Source: Apostichopus japonicus | Taxonomy: Eukaryota > Echinodermata > Holothuroidea > Aspidochirotida > Stichopodidae | DNA length: 64,000 bases | NCBI RefSeq assembly: GCF_037975245.1 | Contig: NC_092562.1 | Coordinates: 30,330,054 to 30,394,053, forward strand | Direction of reading: 5' to 3' | Shown: piece by piece, positions 11,091-22,320 of the stretch | Layout: every line of letters begins with the position of its first letter | Position numbering within the stretch: position 1 is the first letter of the stretch | Made by a program: the position numbers and the translations under genes | Notes under the pieces: generated by a model | Database searches by the model: none | What the model was told of the DNA's origin: nothing | The model's input: only the letters and a program-made list of their open reading frames with translations

Positions 11091-13040
11091 TAATATTGCT
11101 GTTAGTGGCTGAATCTTATTTTATAATACTTACTTAAGACTTCACTAGTGGCCTATAGCCAATTGATCAGTAGACTATATGAGGAACACATTCATTACTC
11201 AATATTGATATATAAATGTACTTTATAGGTTTCACTTAGTAGTAAGAGTGTTACAATATTTCCAGAAATATCCCTAATATGTACAGTTAAGTAATCAACC
11301 ACCCATCACTACCTCCCACCCCCCTCCCCCCCCCCACCCTTAACCTAGTTCAGTTATAGGACATTGTTCAGTATGTTCATTGAATGGTACAAATATCAGT
11401 AGGTTTATCCAATGAAAGGCCTATGTACAGTAGTTCATATAGTGTAGTTGGCCTAAGGAAATGTCATTTAACTGGTAATAGTGAGGGTGTGAAGGCAGCA
11501 CACACCATATTGTGTGGTGTGAAGCTTTGCCACATACTCTTTACTAATGCTGTTAGTGGCTGAATCTTATTTTATAATACTTACTTAAGACTTCACTAGT
11601 GGCCTATAGCCAATTGATCAGAAGACTTAGAGGAACACATTCATTACTCAATATTGATATATAAATGTACTTTATAGGTTTCACTTAGTAGTAAGAGTGT
11701 TACAATATTTCCAGAAATAACTAATATGTACAGTTAAGTAATCAACCACCCATCACAACCTCCCACCCCCCTCCCCCCCCGCCCTTAACCTAGTTCAGTT
11801 ATAGGATATTGTTCAGTATGTTCATTGAATGGTACAAATATCAGTAGGTTTATCCAAAGAAAGGCCTATGTACAGTAGTTCATATAATGTAGTTGGCCTA
11901 AGGAAATGTCATTTAACTGGTAATAGTGAGGGTGTGAAGGCAGCACACACCATATTGTGTGGTGTGAAGCTTTGCCACATACTCTTTACTAATGCTGTTA
12001 GTGGCTGAATCTTATTTTATAATACTTACTTAAGACTTCACTAGTGGCCTATAGCCAATTGATCAGTAGACTATATGAGGAACACATTCATTACTCAATG
12101 TTGATATATAAATGTACTTTATAGGTTTCACTTAGTAGTAAGAGTGTTACAATATTTCCAGAAATAACTAATATGTACAGTTAAGTAATCAACCACCCAT
12201 CACAACCTCCCACCCCCCCCCCCCCCCCGCCCTTAACCCAGTTCAGTTATAGGACATTGTTCAGTATGTTCATTGAATGGTACAAATATCAGTAGGTTTA
12301 TCCAAAGAAAGGCCTATGTACAGTAGTTCATATAGTGTAGTTGGCCTAAGGAAATGTCATTTAAATGGTAATAGTGAGGGTGTGAAGGCAGCACACACCA
12401 TATTGTGTGGTGTGAAGCTTTGCCACATACTCTTTACTAATGCTGTTAGTGGCTGAATCTTATTTTATAATACTTACTTAAGACTTCACTAGTGGCCTAT
12501 AGCCAATTGATCAGTAGACTATATGAGGAACACATTCATTACTCAATATTGATATATAAATGTACTTTATAGGTTTCACTTAGTAGTAAGAGTGTTACAA
12601 TATTTCCAGAAATAACTAATATGTACAGTTAAGTAATCAACCACCCATCACTACCTCCCACCCCCCTCCCCCCCCCCCCCCGCCCTTAACCCAGTTCAGT
12701 TATAGGATATTGTTCAGTATGTTCATTCAATGGTACAAATATCAGTAGGTTTATCCAAAGAAAGGCCTATGTACAGTAGTTCATATAATGTAGTTGGCCT
12801 AAGGAAATGTCATTTAACTGGTAATAGTGAGGGTGTGAAGGCAGCACACACCATATTGTGTGGTGTGAAGCTTTGCCACATACTCTTTACTAATGCTGTT
12901 AGTGGCTGAATCTTATTTTATAATACTTACTTAAGACTTCACTAGTGGCCTATAGCCAATTGATCAGTAGACTTAGAGAAACACATTCATTACTCAATAT
13001 TGATATATAAATGTACTTTATAGGTTTCACTTAGTAGTGA
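11045..13040. repeat. ~450-bp tandem array, ~4.4 copies
   Basis: The motif cagcacacaccatattgtgt occurs at 11045, 11496, 11941, 12389 and 12842 (spacing 445-453). Each unit carries an interrupted inverted repeat (CACACCA...TGGTGTG), aagctttgccacatactctt, a cytosine tract of variable length (cctcccacccccctccccc) and gttcagttatagga. Copies are nearly identical apart from the C-tract, so the expansion is recent. The last copy decays after about 13030. Confidence 0.95.
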
Positions 13041-14079
13041 GAATGTTACTACAGGTATATTTGACAAAATCACTATTATGTACAGTGAAGTAATTACCCC
13101 TCAACCCATTACAGTTGTTTGCTGTAATACAGTAGGTTCATTGAAATGTACAATATCAACAGGCCTAATTAAAGTGTAGTCTAGGACATTTAAATGTAAT
13201 TTGCAATATTAAGTGACTGTTATTTGTGAGAGTGTCATATAATTTGGTGTGAAGCTTTGCCACATGCTTTCTTGCAGTCAATAGCTGAAAATTATAATTG
13301 TGGTTAGTGTAGAGTAAGCCTTTTTCACATTGAAGGTATGTCATTATGCCAATTCCCATTTCCAGCAACAATATTGTACAGGTAGCCATGTACTGTTGAT
13401 TTCAGAGTTCAAGGTTTTCATGTAAGAAATTGAAGTCTTTCATTGAATTATGAGGTAATATTTTGTGAAAGCACCATGTTCCTAGTATAGACACTTCCCC
13501 CACCCCCTCCCTCTACGTTTTACTCCTTTCCCTCATGTTTCAGTTACATTTGAATATACAAGTACATCAACTAGACTAAGATTACCGTTAATTATGTATT
13601 TCAGCAGGCCTAACCCAGGGAGCATTATCCATTTAATGTTTAGGCTTATTAGGAGATTACGGTACAGTACGTTGTTGTGTAAGTGAGAGTGCTAAGACAG
13701 CATGTACCACCTTATGTAGTGTAAAGAAAGTTTTACCACACACTTTTTACTATCATATTCAGTGGCTAATTATAGGCTTATTGTGCTTTGCACATTGAAG
13801 AAATTATGATATTGTTGCCAGACCTCTATGATTTGCTAAATGAAAGCAATCAGTATTCACTTGCACTCAGCATGACTGGCCTTTCACACCCCTTCTACTG
13901 ACACACATTCCCACCCTGTCCACACCATTGTGTAATGTGGTTTACTGCACTAAGTAAGCAACCACAAAGTTTGTGCTTGACAGCACATTGGTGATTTGTC
14001 AAAATAACAGACCTTTTCCAAAGCTCCTCAAATGCTAGTATCCCAGTGGTCATGTTTCAAGTTCACACCATATTGACTT
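13041..14079. other. Diverged repeat copies, no gene seen
   Basis: Contains degraded versions of the array unit (tttggtgtgaagctttgccacatg at ~13240; agcatgtaccaccttatgtagtg at ~13700) embedded in AT-rich sequence. No exon recognised on either strand. Confidence 0.5.
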
Positions 14080-14945
14080 TTACTTTTCACATGGCACAGT
14101 TGAGAACTACACAGTTGGCACAGTTGAGTACCACAAAAATCTTCAGGCAAATCATTACAACCCCACCCCTACCAACCTAATTGAATTGGGCCCATACAAA
14201 AGAAAACTTTGAAACTAAAAGCCAAGTCACAGATTATGATCTTTACACACTGTTCATTTATTGCTTGTTTTTCTTGTAGAACTAACTGTTGGCCTTGAGA
14301 AGAATAGAGAAGGAGAAAGTAAAAAAGGAGCAAAGCTAAGCAAATCAAGAAACAAAGTAGACGCTCCGCTTCTGAAGAAGTGAGTTGTGACAGAAAAGTT
14401 CTGTCATGGATGGCAGAAAACTATGTGGAAGAATGTCCTGTCGTTCTCCATTTCCTTTAGTAGCCAGAGCTTGAAAGGCTAACAAAGTGGTTGGAAGGCT
14501 TCAACTACCAGCGCATAAACTGCCTGACAAAAGTACAGGTGATGGCACTCCTTCAAATACAAGGTGCAGATGTAATATAAAAACAAAACAACATTGAGGA
14601 TAAACTTTTGGATGGGTTTATGGAGTCGAGGAAACTAATATTTTCATTTTTATGTGACCCATTTTATTGAGACAATGAAGATAGTACCTACCATCTCGTG
14701 CAGTGTGAGGATCATGGCTTTCATTTTATTTGCCAGCAGTCAACCACCAACACCTTCCTTTCCTCTTAAGTTTAAATACCCTAAGAATAGGCTGCTTTAG
14801 TGTTATTGGATTATACAACTATTGGCAGGACTATCCAACAAATAGTCTAATATAAAATTCAAATGTCGTTTGCATAAGGAGACTGTTATGTGTGAGAGCT
14901 TTGAGGCAGCACAAACCACATGGTCACATGCTTTTCGTTTTTGCA
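14080..14945. repeat. Segmental duplication, right (decayed) copy
   Basis: Right-hand partner of 10140-11090 in the same orientation. It leads into its own tandem array at 15180, just as the left copy leads into the 450-bp array. Confidence 0.7.
14276..14640 (+). pseudogene. Decayed copy of the 132-codon exon
   Basis: Aligns with 10345-10720 through tcttgtagaact, ggaaggagaaagt / gagaaggagaaagt, cttctgaagaagt, gttctgtcatggatggca, acaggtgatg and aaacttttggatgggtttatg. The ATG is lost (actgttggcc replaces ctgcaatggcc) and insertions and deletions break the frame repeatedly. It is part of the duplicated block 14080-14945. Confidence 0.6.
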
Positions 14946-15179
14946 GTCAATCGCTGAATACTGTATCATTGTGAAGTAGGTGTGGTTGCCCTTTTTCACA
15001 CTGAAGGTATGGCAATTCTCCAAGTCAAGTCAATTTGCCCCAACCCTCCCCAAACCCACAAACCCATAGCTACAGTACAAGTATGTTATCAATACTAGTC
15101 TACAGTGAATCTCATTGAATGATACTAATGTCTGTAGGTTTATCCCAAGATAGGTCTATGTATGTATAGTAGTTAAGTT

Positions 15180-16955
15180 AATATGGTTTGCCTAAGGTAT
15201 TGTCAGGCAACTGGAATAAGTGAGAGTGTGAAGGTACATGTAGCACACACCATATTGCTTGGTGTGAAGCTTTGCCAGATACTCTTTACTGTTTCTGTTA
15301 GTGGCTTAATAAAACTTTGTAATACTTAAGGTTTACACTGGGGGAATATATCTAATAGATCATTAGACTATACTGTATATGATAGGCAATTGGCCTAAGG
15401 TATTGTCATGCAACTGGAATAAGTGAGAGTGTGAAGGCAGCACACACCATATTGCTTGGTGTGAAGCTTTGCCACATACTCTTTACTGTTTCTGTTAGTG
15501 GCTTAATAATACTTCATAATACCTAAGGTCTACACTGGGGGCATATATATAATAGATCAGTAGACTATACTGTATATGATAGGCAATTGGCCTAAGGTAT
15601 TGTCATGCAACTGGAATAAGTGAGAGTGTGAAGGCAGCACACACCATATTGCTTGGTGTGAAGCTTTGCCACATACTCTTTACGGTTTCTGTTAGTGGCT
15701 TAATAATACTTCATAATACCTAAGGTCTACACTGGGGGCATATATATAATAGATCAGTAGACTATACTGTATATGATAGGCAATTGGCCTAAGGTATTGT
15801 CATGCAACTGGAATAAGTGAGAGTGTGAAGGCAGCACACACCATATTGCTTGGTGTGAAGCTTTGCCACATACTCTTTACTGTTTCTGTTAGTGGCTTAA
15901 TAATACTTCATAATACCTAAGGTCTACACTGGGGGCATATATATAATAGATCAGTAGACTATACTGTATATGATAGGCAATTGGCCTAAGGTATTGTCAT
16001 GCAACTGGAATAAGTGAGAGTGTGAAGGCAGCACACACCATATTGCTTGGTGTGAAGCTTTGCCACATACTCTTTACTGTTTCTGTTAGTGGCTTAATAA
16101 TACTCCATAATACCTAAGGTCTACACTGGGGGCATATATATAATAGCTCAGTAGACTATACTGTATATGATAGGCAATTGGCTTAAGGTATTGTCATACA
16201 ACTAGAATAAGTGAGAGTGTGAAGGCAGCACACACCATACTGCGTGGTGTGAAGCTTTGCCACATACTGTTTCTGTTAGTGGCTTAATAATACTTCATAA
16301 TACCTAAGGTCTACACTGGGGGCATATATATAATAGATCAGTAGACTATACTGTATATGATAGGCAATTGGCTTAAGGTAGTGTCATGCAACTGGAATAA
16401 GTGAGAGTGTGAAGGCAGCACACACCATATTGCGTGGTGTGAAGCTTTGCCACATACTCTTTACTGTTTCTGTTAGTGGCTTAATAATACTTTGTAATAC
16501 CTAAGGTCTACACTGGGGGCATATATCTAATAGATCAGTAGACTATACTGTATATGATAGGCAATTGGCCTAAGGTATTGTCATGCAACTGGAATAAGTG
16601 AGAGTGTGAAGGCAGCACACACCAAATTGCTTGGTGTGAAGCTTTGCCACATACTCTTTACTGTTTCTGTTAGTGGCTTAATAATACTCCATAATACCTA
16701 AGGTCTACACTGGGGGCATATATATAATAGCTCAGTAGACTATACTGTATATGATAGGCAATTGGCTTAAGGTATTGTCATACAACTAGAATAAGTGAGA
16801 GTGTGAAGGCAGCACACACCATACTGCGTGGTGTGAAGCTTTGCCACATACTCTTTACTGTTTCTGTTAGTGGCTTAATAATACTTTGTAATACTTGAGG
16901 TCTACACTGGGGGCATATATCTAATAGATCAGTAGACTATACTGTATATGATATG
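15180..16955. repeat. 197-bp tandem array, 9 copies
   Basis: The motif agcacacaccatattgcttg and variants start at about 15241, 15438, 15635, 15832, 16029, 16226, 16416, 16613 and 16810. Spacing is 197 except one 190-bp unit lacking part of ctctttactg. Units share cacacaccat...tggtgtgaagctttgccacat with the 450-bp array, so the two arrays have a common ancestor unit. A variant pair (ttgtcatacaactagaataa plus atactgcgtgg) recurs 584 bp apart, showing duplication of a three-unit block. Confidence 0.95.
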
Positions 16956-17855
16956 TATATGATACAATATAGGTTTCTCTTAGTTATGCGAGTGTTAGTA
17001 TATTTCAAGATATTACTAGTGTGTAGAGTAAGCAATAAACCACCCATTTCCCCCCCCCCCCCCAACCCAGAACTGGCTATTGTACAGTAGGTTCATCAAA
17101 TCGTACAAATGTCAGCAGGCCTACACAAAGAATAGCATAGGACATTTTAATGTGGTGTGCAATATCAGATGACTTATTCGTGAGAGTGTGAAGGTAGCAC
17201 ATACGGTCTAGTTAGGCTTCAAGCTTAGCCACATGCTTTTCATTTTGCAGTCAATGGCTGAAATATTGTATCATTGTGTAGATTTTGCACAGTATGTTGC
17301 CCTTTTTTCACATTGAAGGTATACATGTCAATATATTACATTTTCTTGTTGTGCAGTTTCCTTTCAAATGATCTATCCGTTTCTCCCCCTAAAAATTAAA
17401 TTAAAAGCTGCCTCAGTTGTTGAAATGTTCTCCAGATATTTTCTGTATTGATAGAAATATCAGTTTTTGGTTCCAATGATAATTTGTAGTCATGCAGGTG
17501 GAGGAGTGATGTGTTTGTGATGCCTTGCTTTTAAACTTGATATCTCAAGAAAGGAAGCTTGGACCAATTTCATATTAAAAACGTTGTTGTGACACGTTGA
17601 GTTCAAGAATCAAGAGACTTATTGTTTTTGGTGGTCAAAGGTCATGTGTAGTCAGAATGTGAGAACCTTGCAAACCATATCTATATGCTGAGCACAAGAA
17701 GACAATAATTTTGGTCATCAGCTGCCGATGTGAGTATTAATTGTCATCTCTCAATACTCTTTGCTAATTGGTCTATTGCAAGCGGTGGCAACATTTGGGA
17801 TCGATTAAAGCAGAAGAAGGTACACATTTCATGCACTTAATCAACAGTCTTTCTC
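16956..17855. other. Diverged repeat tail and unique sequence
   Basis: 17040-17065 has a C-tract and aacccagaac as in the 450-bp unit, followed by another decayed unit up to about 17330. No gene seen. Confidence 0.45.
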
Positions 17856-17859
17856 CAAC

Positions 17860-17912
17860 ATGGAGAAGATTGTAATGAACTTGGTTCCTTGCTGTGGAAA
17901 TTTTCTCTTCAG
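17860..17912 (+). CDS. Possible first coding exon
   Basis: ccaacATGG starts a 17-codon frame (MEKIVMNLVPCCGNFLF) ending at a strong donor, cttcag|gtaagtgtg. The vicinal cysteines could be lipid-modified if real. No downstream partner exon was identified, so it may be a chance ATG in front of a splice donor. It is too distant to be linked to the PTPR gene on this evidence. Confidence 0.2.
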
Positions 17913-20440
17913 GTAAGTGTGTGACTTGTCTTTCTCTTTTTTTTTAATAAGCTGTACAGGTTTTTCCTCACAGAAATTACTCATTCTCTGCAGTTGTGTT
18001 AACAAGGCAATGGTCATCTGATGTCAGTAGAATGTGATTTCAAATCCATGTGAACAACATGATATTATTAAATGGACTGGATTTTTTTTTTTTTTTTCAT
18101 TTGAATATTCTTGTCAGAATCAATACATGAAATCATAACAAAAGGTGAAAGTATATTTCTGAACAATGCTGCTAGTGAATATTGTTTACTCTGTGAGCCT
18201 ATAATATGCAGTTTTTAGTAGTTGTCATTGTTAAACATAGATTTCCCAAATCGTGTAAAATCCATTTCAGAACAATTCAGAAAGTTTGGTATTTACTGTA
18301 CATAAGTGCAGTGAATGTGTTTACATCTAGAGGCTCTCACACAGAGCAACAACTTGAGTTCCAGTGACCTATCAAATGGAAAGTTTAAAAAGCGCTACAA
18401 AAGATGTCAATGATGCCATCTGTGATCTTTCAAAGCAACGCTAGAGACAATCAGACCCCCCCCCATAATAAAAGTTGTGCCCCTCCCATGAACAAATCCT
18501 ACCCAAAGGAAGCTTGATGTTTATGCTGAAAACCTTTATACCTTGCCTTCTTCTGCTGTTCACTGTGACAGGACACAATAAAAAGAACATAACAATGGTA
18601 AAATCTTGTTTGTTATCCTTTTCTTTGTGCTTTTCATTATTTTGCCTGCACCAAACAGCGTCCCTCTCCACCCCACCCTGACTGCATGTAAGAGGGAAAT
18701 AATGACACTGTTAAGGTTCATCACTTACTGCTAGTCAGAGCCTGACATTGTTCTGCCCCCCCCCCAACCCCCATGTTTTCATGTGGGACTTATTAATTGT
18801 GTATATAAATAATTTTTGACCTTTCACATGACATTTCCAGTCACAGGCCCTTTGAATTTTTTCCATTGTCTCCCTTCTCCTACTCAAACAAAGACCAGAT
18901 GTGCTTTTGTAATCGACTTCTACAAGCTTCCTAGGAGACAATAGTAAATAATTTGAAGAAAAAAAAAACACTCCTTCTAGAAGCAACAATACCCCTCCCC
19001 AAGCTGATATTTAAAAATCCAGTGTAAACCCACTTACTAACAAAGAATAATTGTTTGGTAAAATCAATTGCTGATTTCTACATATTTATTTGACATTATT
19101 ACAGTACAGTCATGGTGAGATTGAATATCTGGGATGATGGCCTAAAGAAAAAAAGCATGATGGGCGATGTATGGATAAAATGATTGTTGCTGTATATAAT
19201 AATAGGATCATTTAAGCAAGCAAATCTTATTGTAGCATGAAATAGATCATTTTATTAAATCTATGGCTGATGCTATAATATTACTAGTGACTTAGTTCAA
19301 GCAAAGTTTCTGTACAACTAGCCTATTATGATAATTTAGGAAAAAATGCAACATCAAGCATCAACTTATGCTATATATTAAATGATAGAAGTTTTCGCCT
19401 TTGAGCCACACTTCGCAAATCACGATAGGGGTATATCGTTGCACAGTATGGTTCATGGATAGGTATGGGTTCCACTATTTCTGCTAACGCAAGTTAGCTC
19501 TATAGATTTTCCCAGCTGACGTACGATAGTTCTGTACAATATGATGTAACATTTCCCTTTGGCATGTTCGATGTTGATAAACGATGGGGGAGAGTGGTTT
19601 TTAGATAATCCTTTTATTAACTGTAATGCGTTTAAATCATTACATAAATTAATGTAAATCACTTATAAATCATTATTAATAATTAAAAAAGGGGAGCTTA
19701 GAATCATATCAATCTCTTCAATGGCTTTGTCACATTTCAATTAATAACAATGTATATTCTCAACACCAAAAGATAATGGTACAGTCCAAGTTGAAACGGA
19801 CGAGATTCAAGCCAAAATAAAGATGGGGAGGAAGTTTGCCGTGAAGAATATCTGTTTAGAATTGTAAACCGGATTACAAGTTTTCGTGAAAAATGCTTTA
19901 TAGACGACTATTTTTTAGTTTTAAGGGTGCAATTTCGTACTAAATCGTTCGAGCATTTCAAATTTTGGCATCCTAAATACCAAAATCGAGTTTCGTCTGT
20001 CGGATAGAAAAGGAATGAAGCATAGGCAATAGCTACGGAAGATCAAATTTCCCGCGAATACCGCAAGAATGCCCGAGGCAGCAAAAATCCTTATGTCCGT
20101 ACCACTAAAGGGCGGATTTTCAAATGCAGACTGCTTAAATACCTACTGTACATATGTGTAGGTGTACACGAGAGTGTGTACCTCATGTGCAGTCAATGTG
20201 CTCTGTTTATAAACACCGCAACTGTCTCAATAGCTGGGTTGAAGGTTTCTAATTTTAACTGTTTTTTATTAGCTTCATACTTTTGTTTTGTTAGTTAATT
20301 TTGATTTGTGTAAAAAAACATGATTACAAAAAACAGAAATGGAAGCAATGCAAGTTTTCCGTTTCAGTTGGTAGGTTCCAGTATTTCCATTCGTTTGATG
20401 GACGCAATCATGGGAAATGGGTTCCTCTAAAAATCCAATA
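17913..20440. other. No gene recognised
   Basis: AT-rich sequence with C-tracts at 18456 and 18757. Overlapping plus and minus frames at 18441-18681 lack motifs and splice support. A mildly CpG-richer patch is at 20040-20110 (cccgcgaataccgcaag), with no associated exon. Confidence 0.45.
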
Positions 20441-20461
20441 GTTAGTAAGACGGTTCCCAAA

Positions 20462-20690
20462 CAACTGCCCCCTGGACGATTCCCACCCGGACGATTCCCA
20501 CCCGGACAATTCCCACCAGGACAATTGCAAAGCCCGACAATTGCCCCTTGGACAATTCCCACTCCGGACAATTCCCCACCCGGACAATTGCAAAGCCCGA
20601 CAATTGCCCCTTGGACAATTCCCACTCCGGACAATTCCCACCCATGACAATTTTCCCCCGGACAATTCCCCTCCACGGAAATTTCCACTA
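20462..20690. repeat. GGACAATTCCC minisatellite
   Basis: Short units of the form ccCGGACAATTcCCAC (10-17 bp), plus a longer unit with aattgcaaagcccgacaatt that is duplicated at about 62-bp spacing. Frames on both strands give Gly- or Pro-rich peptides (GNCPGG, PGQFPPG), which are period artefacts. Confidence 0.9.
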
Positions 20691-21199
20691 AGACCCCCCC
20701 AGTAGGGCAATCATTACATTTCATAACATTTTGGACCCCCCCCCCATGGAAATTCCTGCACATGCCCCTGAAAATCAATCACAAGTCAATCAAAAGTTAA
20801 AAAGTTACATTTGGTAGGGATGAGTTGTATATAACTTAATATCACCACAAAAATTTGCCCCCTTCGTGAACGTTTACAGCATCTTTTTCAGTGGCCATAT
20901 GCTTGCATCCACATGTGTAATTTTTCGACGGAACTAGCATATTGAGCGTTTATGCTGTGTTAGATTTTGTGCAATTTGAATGCATAGTTGATGGCTAGAC
21001 CAGAGAAACGTTCGCACTCTTCTCGTGCACTAGCTAGGTTGATACTCTCATAGTAGAGCGGGAGCCCAGAGGGTTTAGTTAGCTGGGAAGGTAACCAATT
21101 GCCTGGTACATCAAATTGTTCACAGTGCATTCCTGTATATGAAACCAGACGACTGGCAAACCGGCTATGTTGGGTGTGGCTGGGAGAGCAACTTTAAGG
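20691..21199. other. No gene recognised
   Basis: Unique-looking sequence between two tandem arrays. A C-tract at 20735. No exon or RNA gene seen. Confidence 0.4.
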
Positions 21200-22320
21200 T
21201 CACCTATTAGCTAACCTAGATCAGCTTTCGTGGTAACCACATCAAAGTATATAAGTACAATGTGTCAGGTATGGCCCCAAGAGCAACAAATGGCCATTGC
21301 CAATAATTATTGGTGGTGGGGTACACCTGCCAGTGATCAATAATTGACCCCTCACGGCTGACCTAGGTCAGCTCATGAGGTAACCACTTGAAACCTACTG
21401 GAAAATGTTGGTTAGGACTTCAGATACAAGGGATGGGCATTGCCAGTAGTTTTTATTGGTGGCTTACTCCTGCCAGTAGACCCCCAAAATGCCCATCCCC
21501 CATTGACCTAGATGAGCTCATGATGTAACAAGTTGAAAACTTACTGGAAAATGATAGGTATTACTCATATGTTAGGGATGGGCATTTCCTGTAATTTATA
21601 TTGGGGGGGGGTCCCCCTGCCAGTAGACCCACAAAATGACCATCCCCTCATTGACCTAGGTCAGCTCATGAGGTAACCAGTTGAAACCTACTGGAAAACG
21701 ATAGGTATCACTTCATATGCAAAGGATGGGCATTTCCAGTAATTTATATTAGTGGGGTACCCCTGCCAGTAGACCCTCAAAATGCCCATCCCTTCTAGAC
21801 CAGGTCAGCTCATGAGGTAACCAGTTGAAAACTACTTGAAACTGATTGGCACGACTCTATATGTAAGTGATGGGCATTTCCAGTAATTTCTACTAGTGGG
21901 GTACCCCTGCCAGTAGACCCCCAAAATGCCCATCCCCTCATTGACCTAGGTCAGCTCATGAGGTAACCAGTTGAAACCTACTGGAAAACGATAGGTATCA
22001 CTTCATATGCAAAGGATGGGCATTTCCAGTAATTTATATTAGTGGGGTACCCCTGCCAGTAGACCCTCAAAATGCCCATCCCTTCTAGACCAGGTCAGCT
22101 CATGAGGTAACCAGTTGAAAACTACTTGAAACTGATTGGCACGACTCTATATGTAAGTGATGGGCATTTCCAGTAATTTCTACTAGTGGGGTACCCCTGC
22201 CAGTAGACCCCCAAAATGCCCATCCCCTCACTGACCTAGGTGAGCTCATGATTTAACCAGTTGAAACCTACTGGAAATGATAGGTTATACTTCATATGTA
22301 AGGAGGGGCATTTCAGTTAC
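21200..22320. repeat. ~145-bp tandem array, ~8 copies
   Basis: Recurring landmarks are tgaggtaaccagttgaaa, gatgggcatttccagtaatt and ggggtacccctgccagtaga. The first units are diverged. 21661-21950 and 21951-22240 are almost identical, showing that a two-unit (~290-bp) block is the most recent duplicated element. Contains gacctaggtcagctcat, an imperfect TGACC(N)GGTCA palindrome, in most units. Confidence 0.9.

Noticed and set aside
20275-20778. Gly/Cys-rich minus-strand and Pro-rich plus-strand proteins
   Set aside because: Translation of the GGACAATTCCC minisatellite; open in several frames on both strands.
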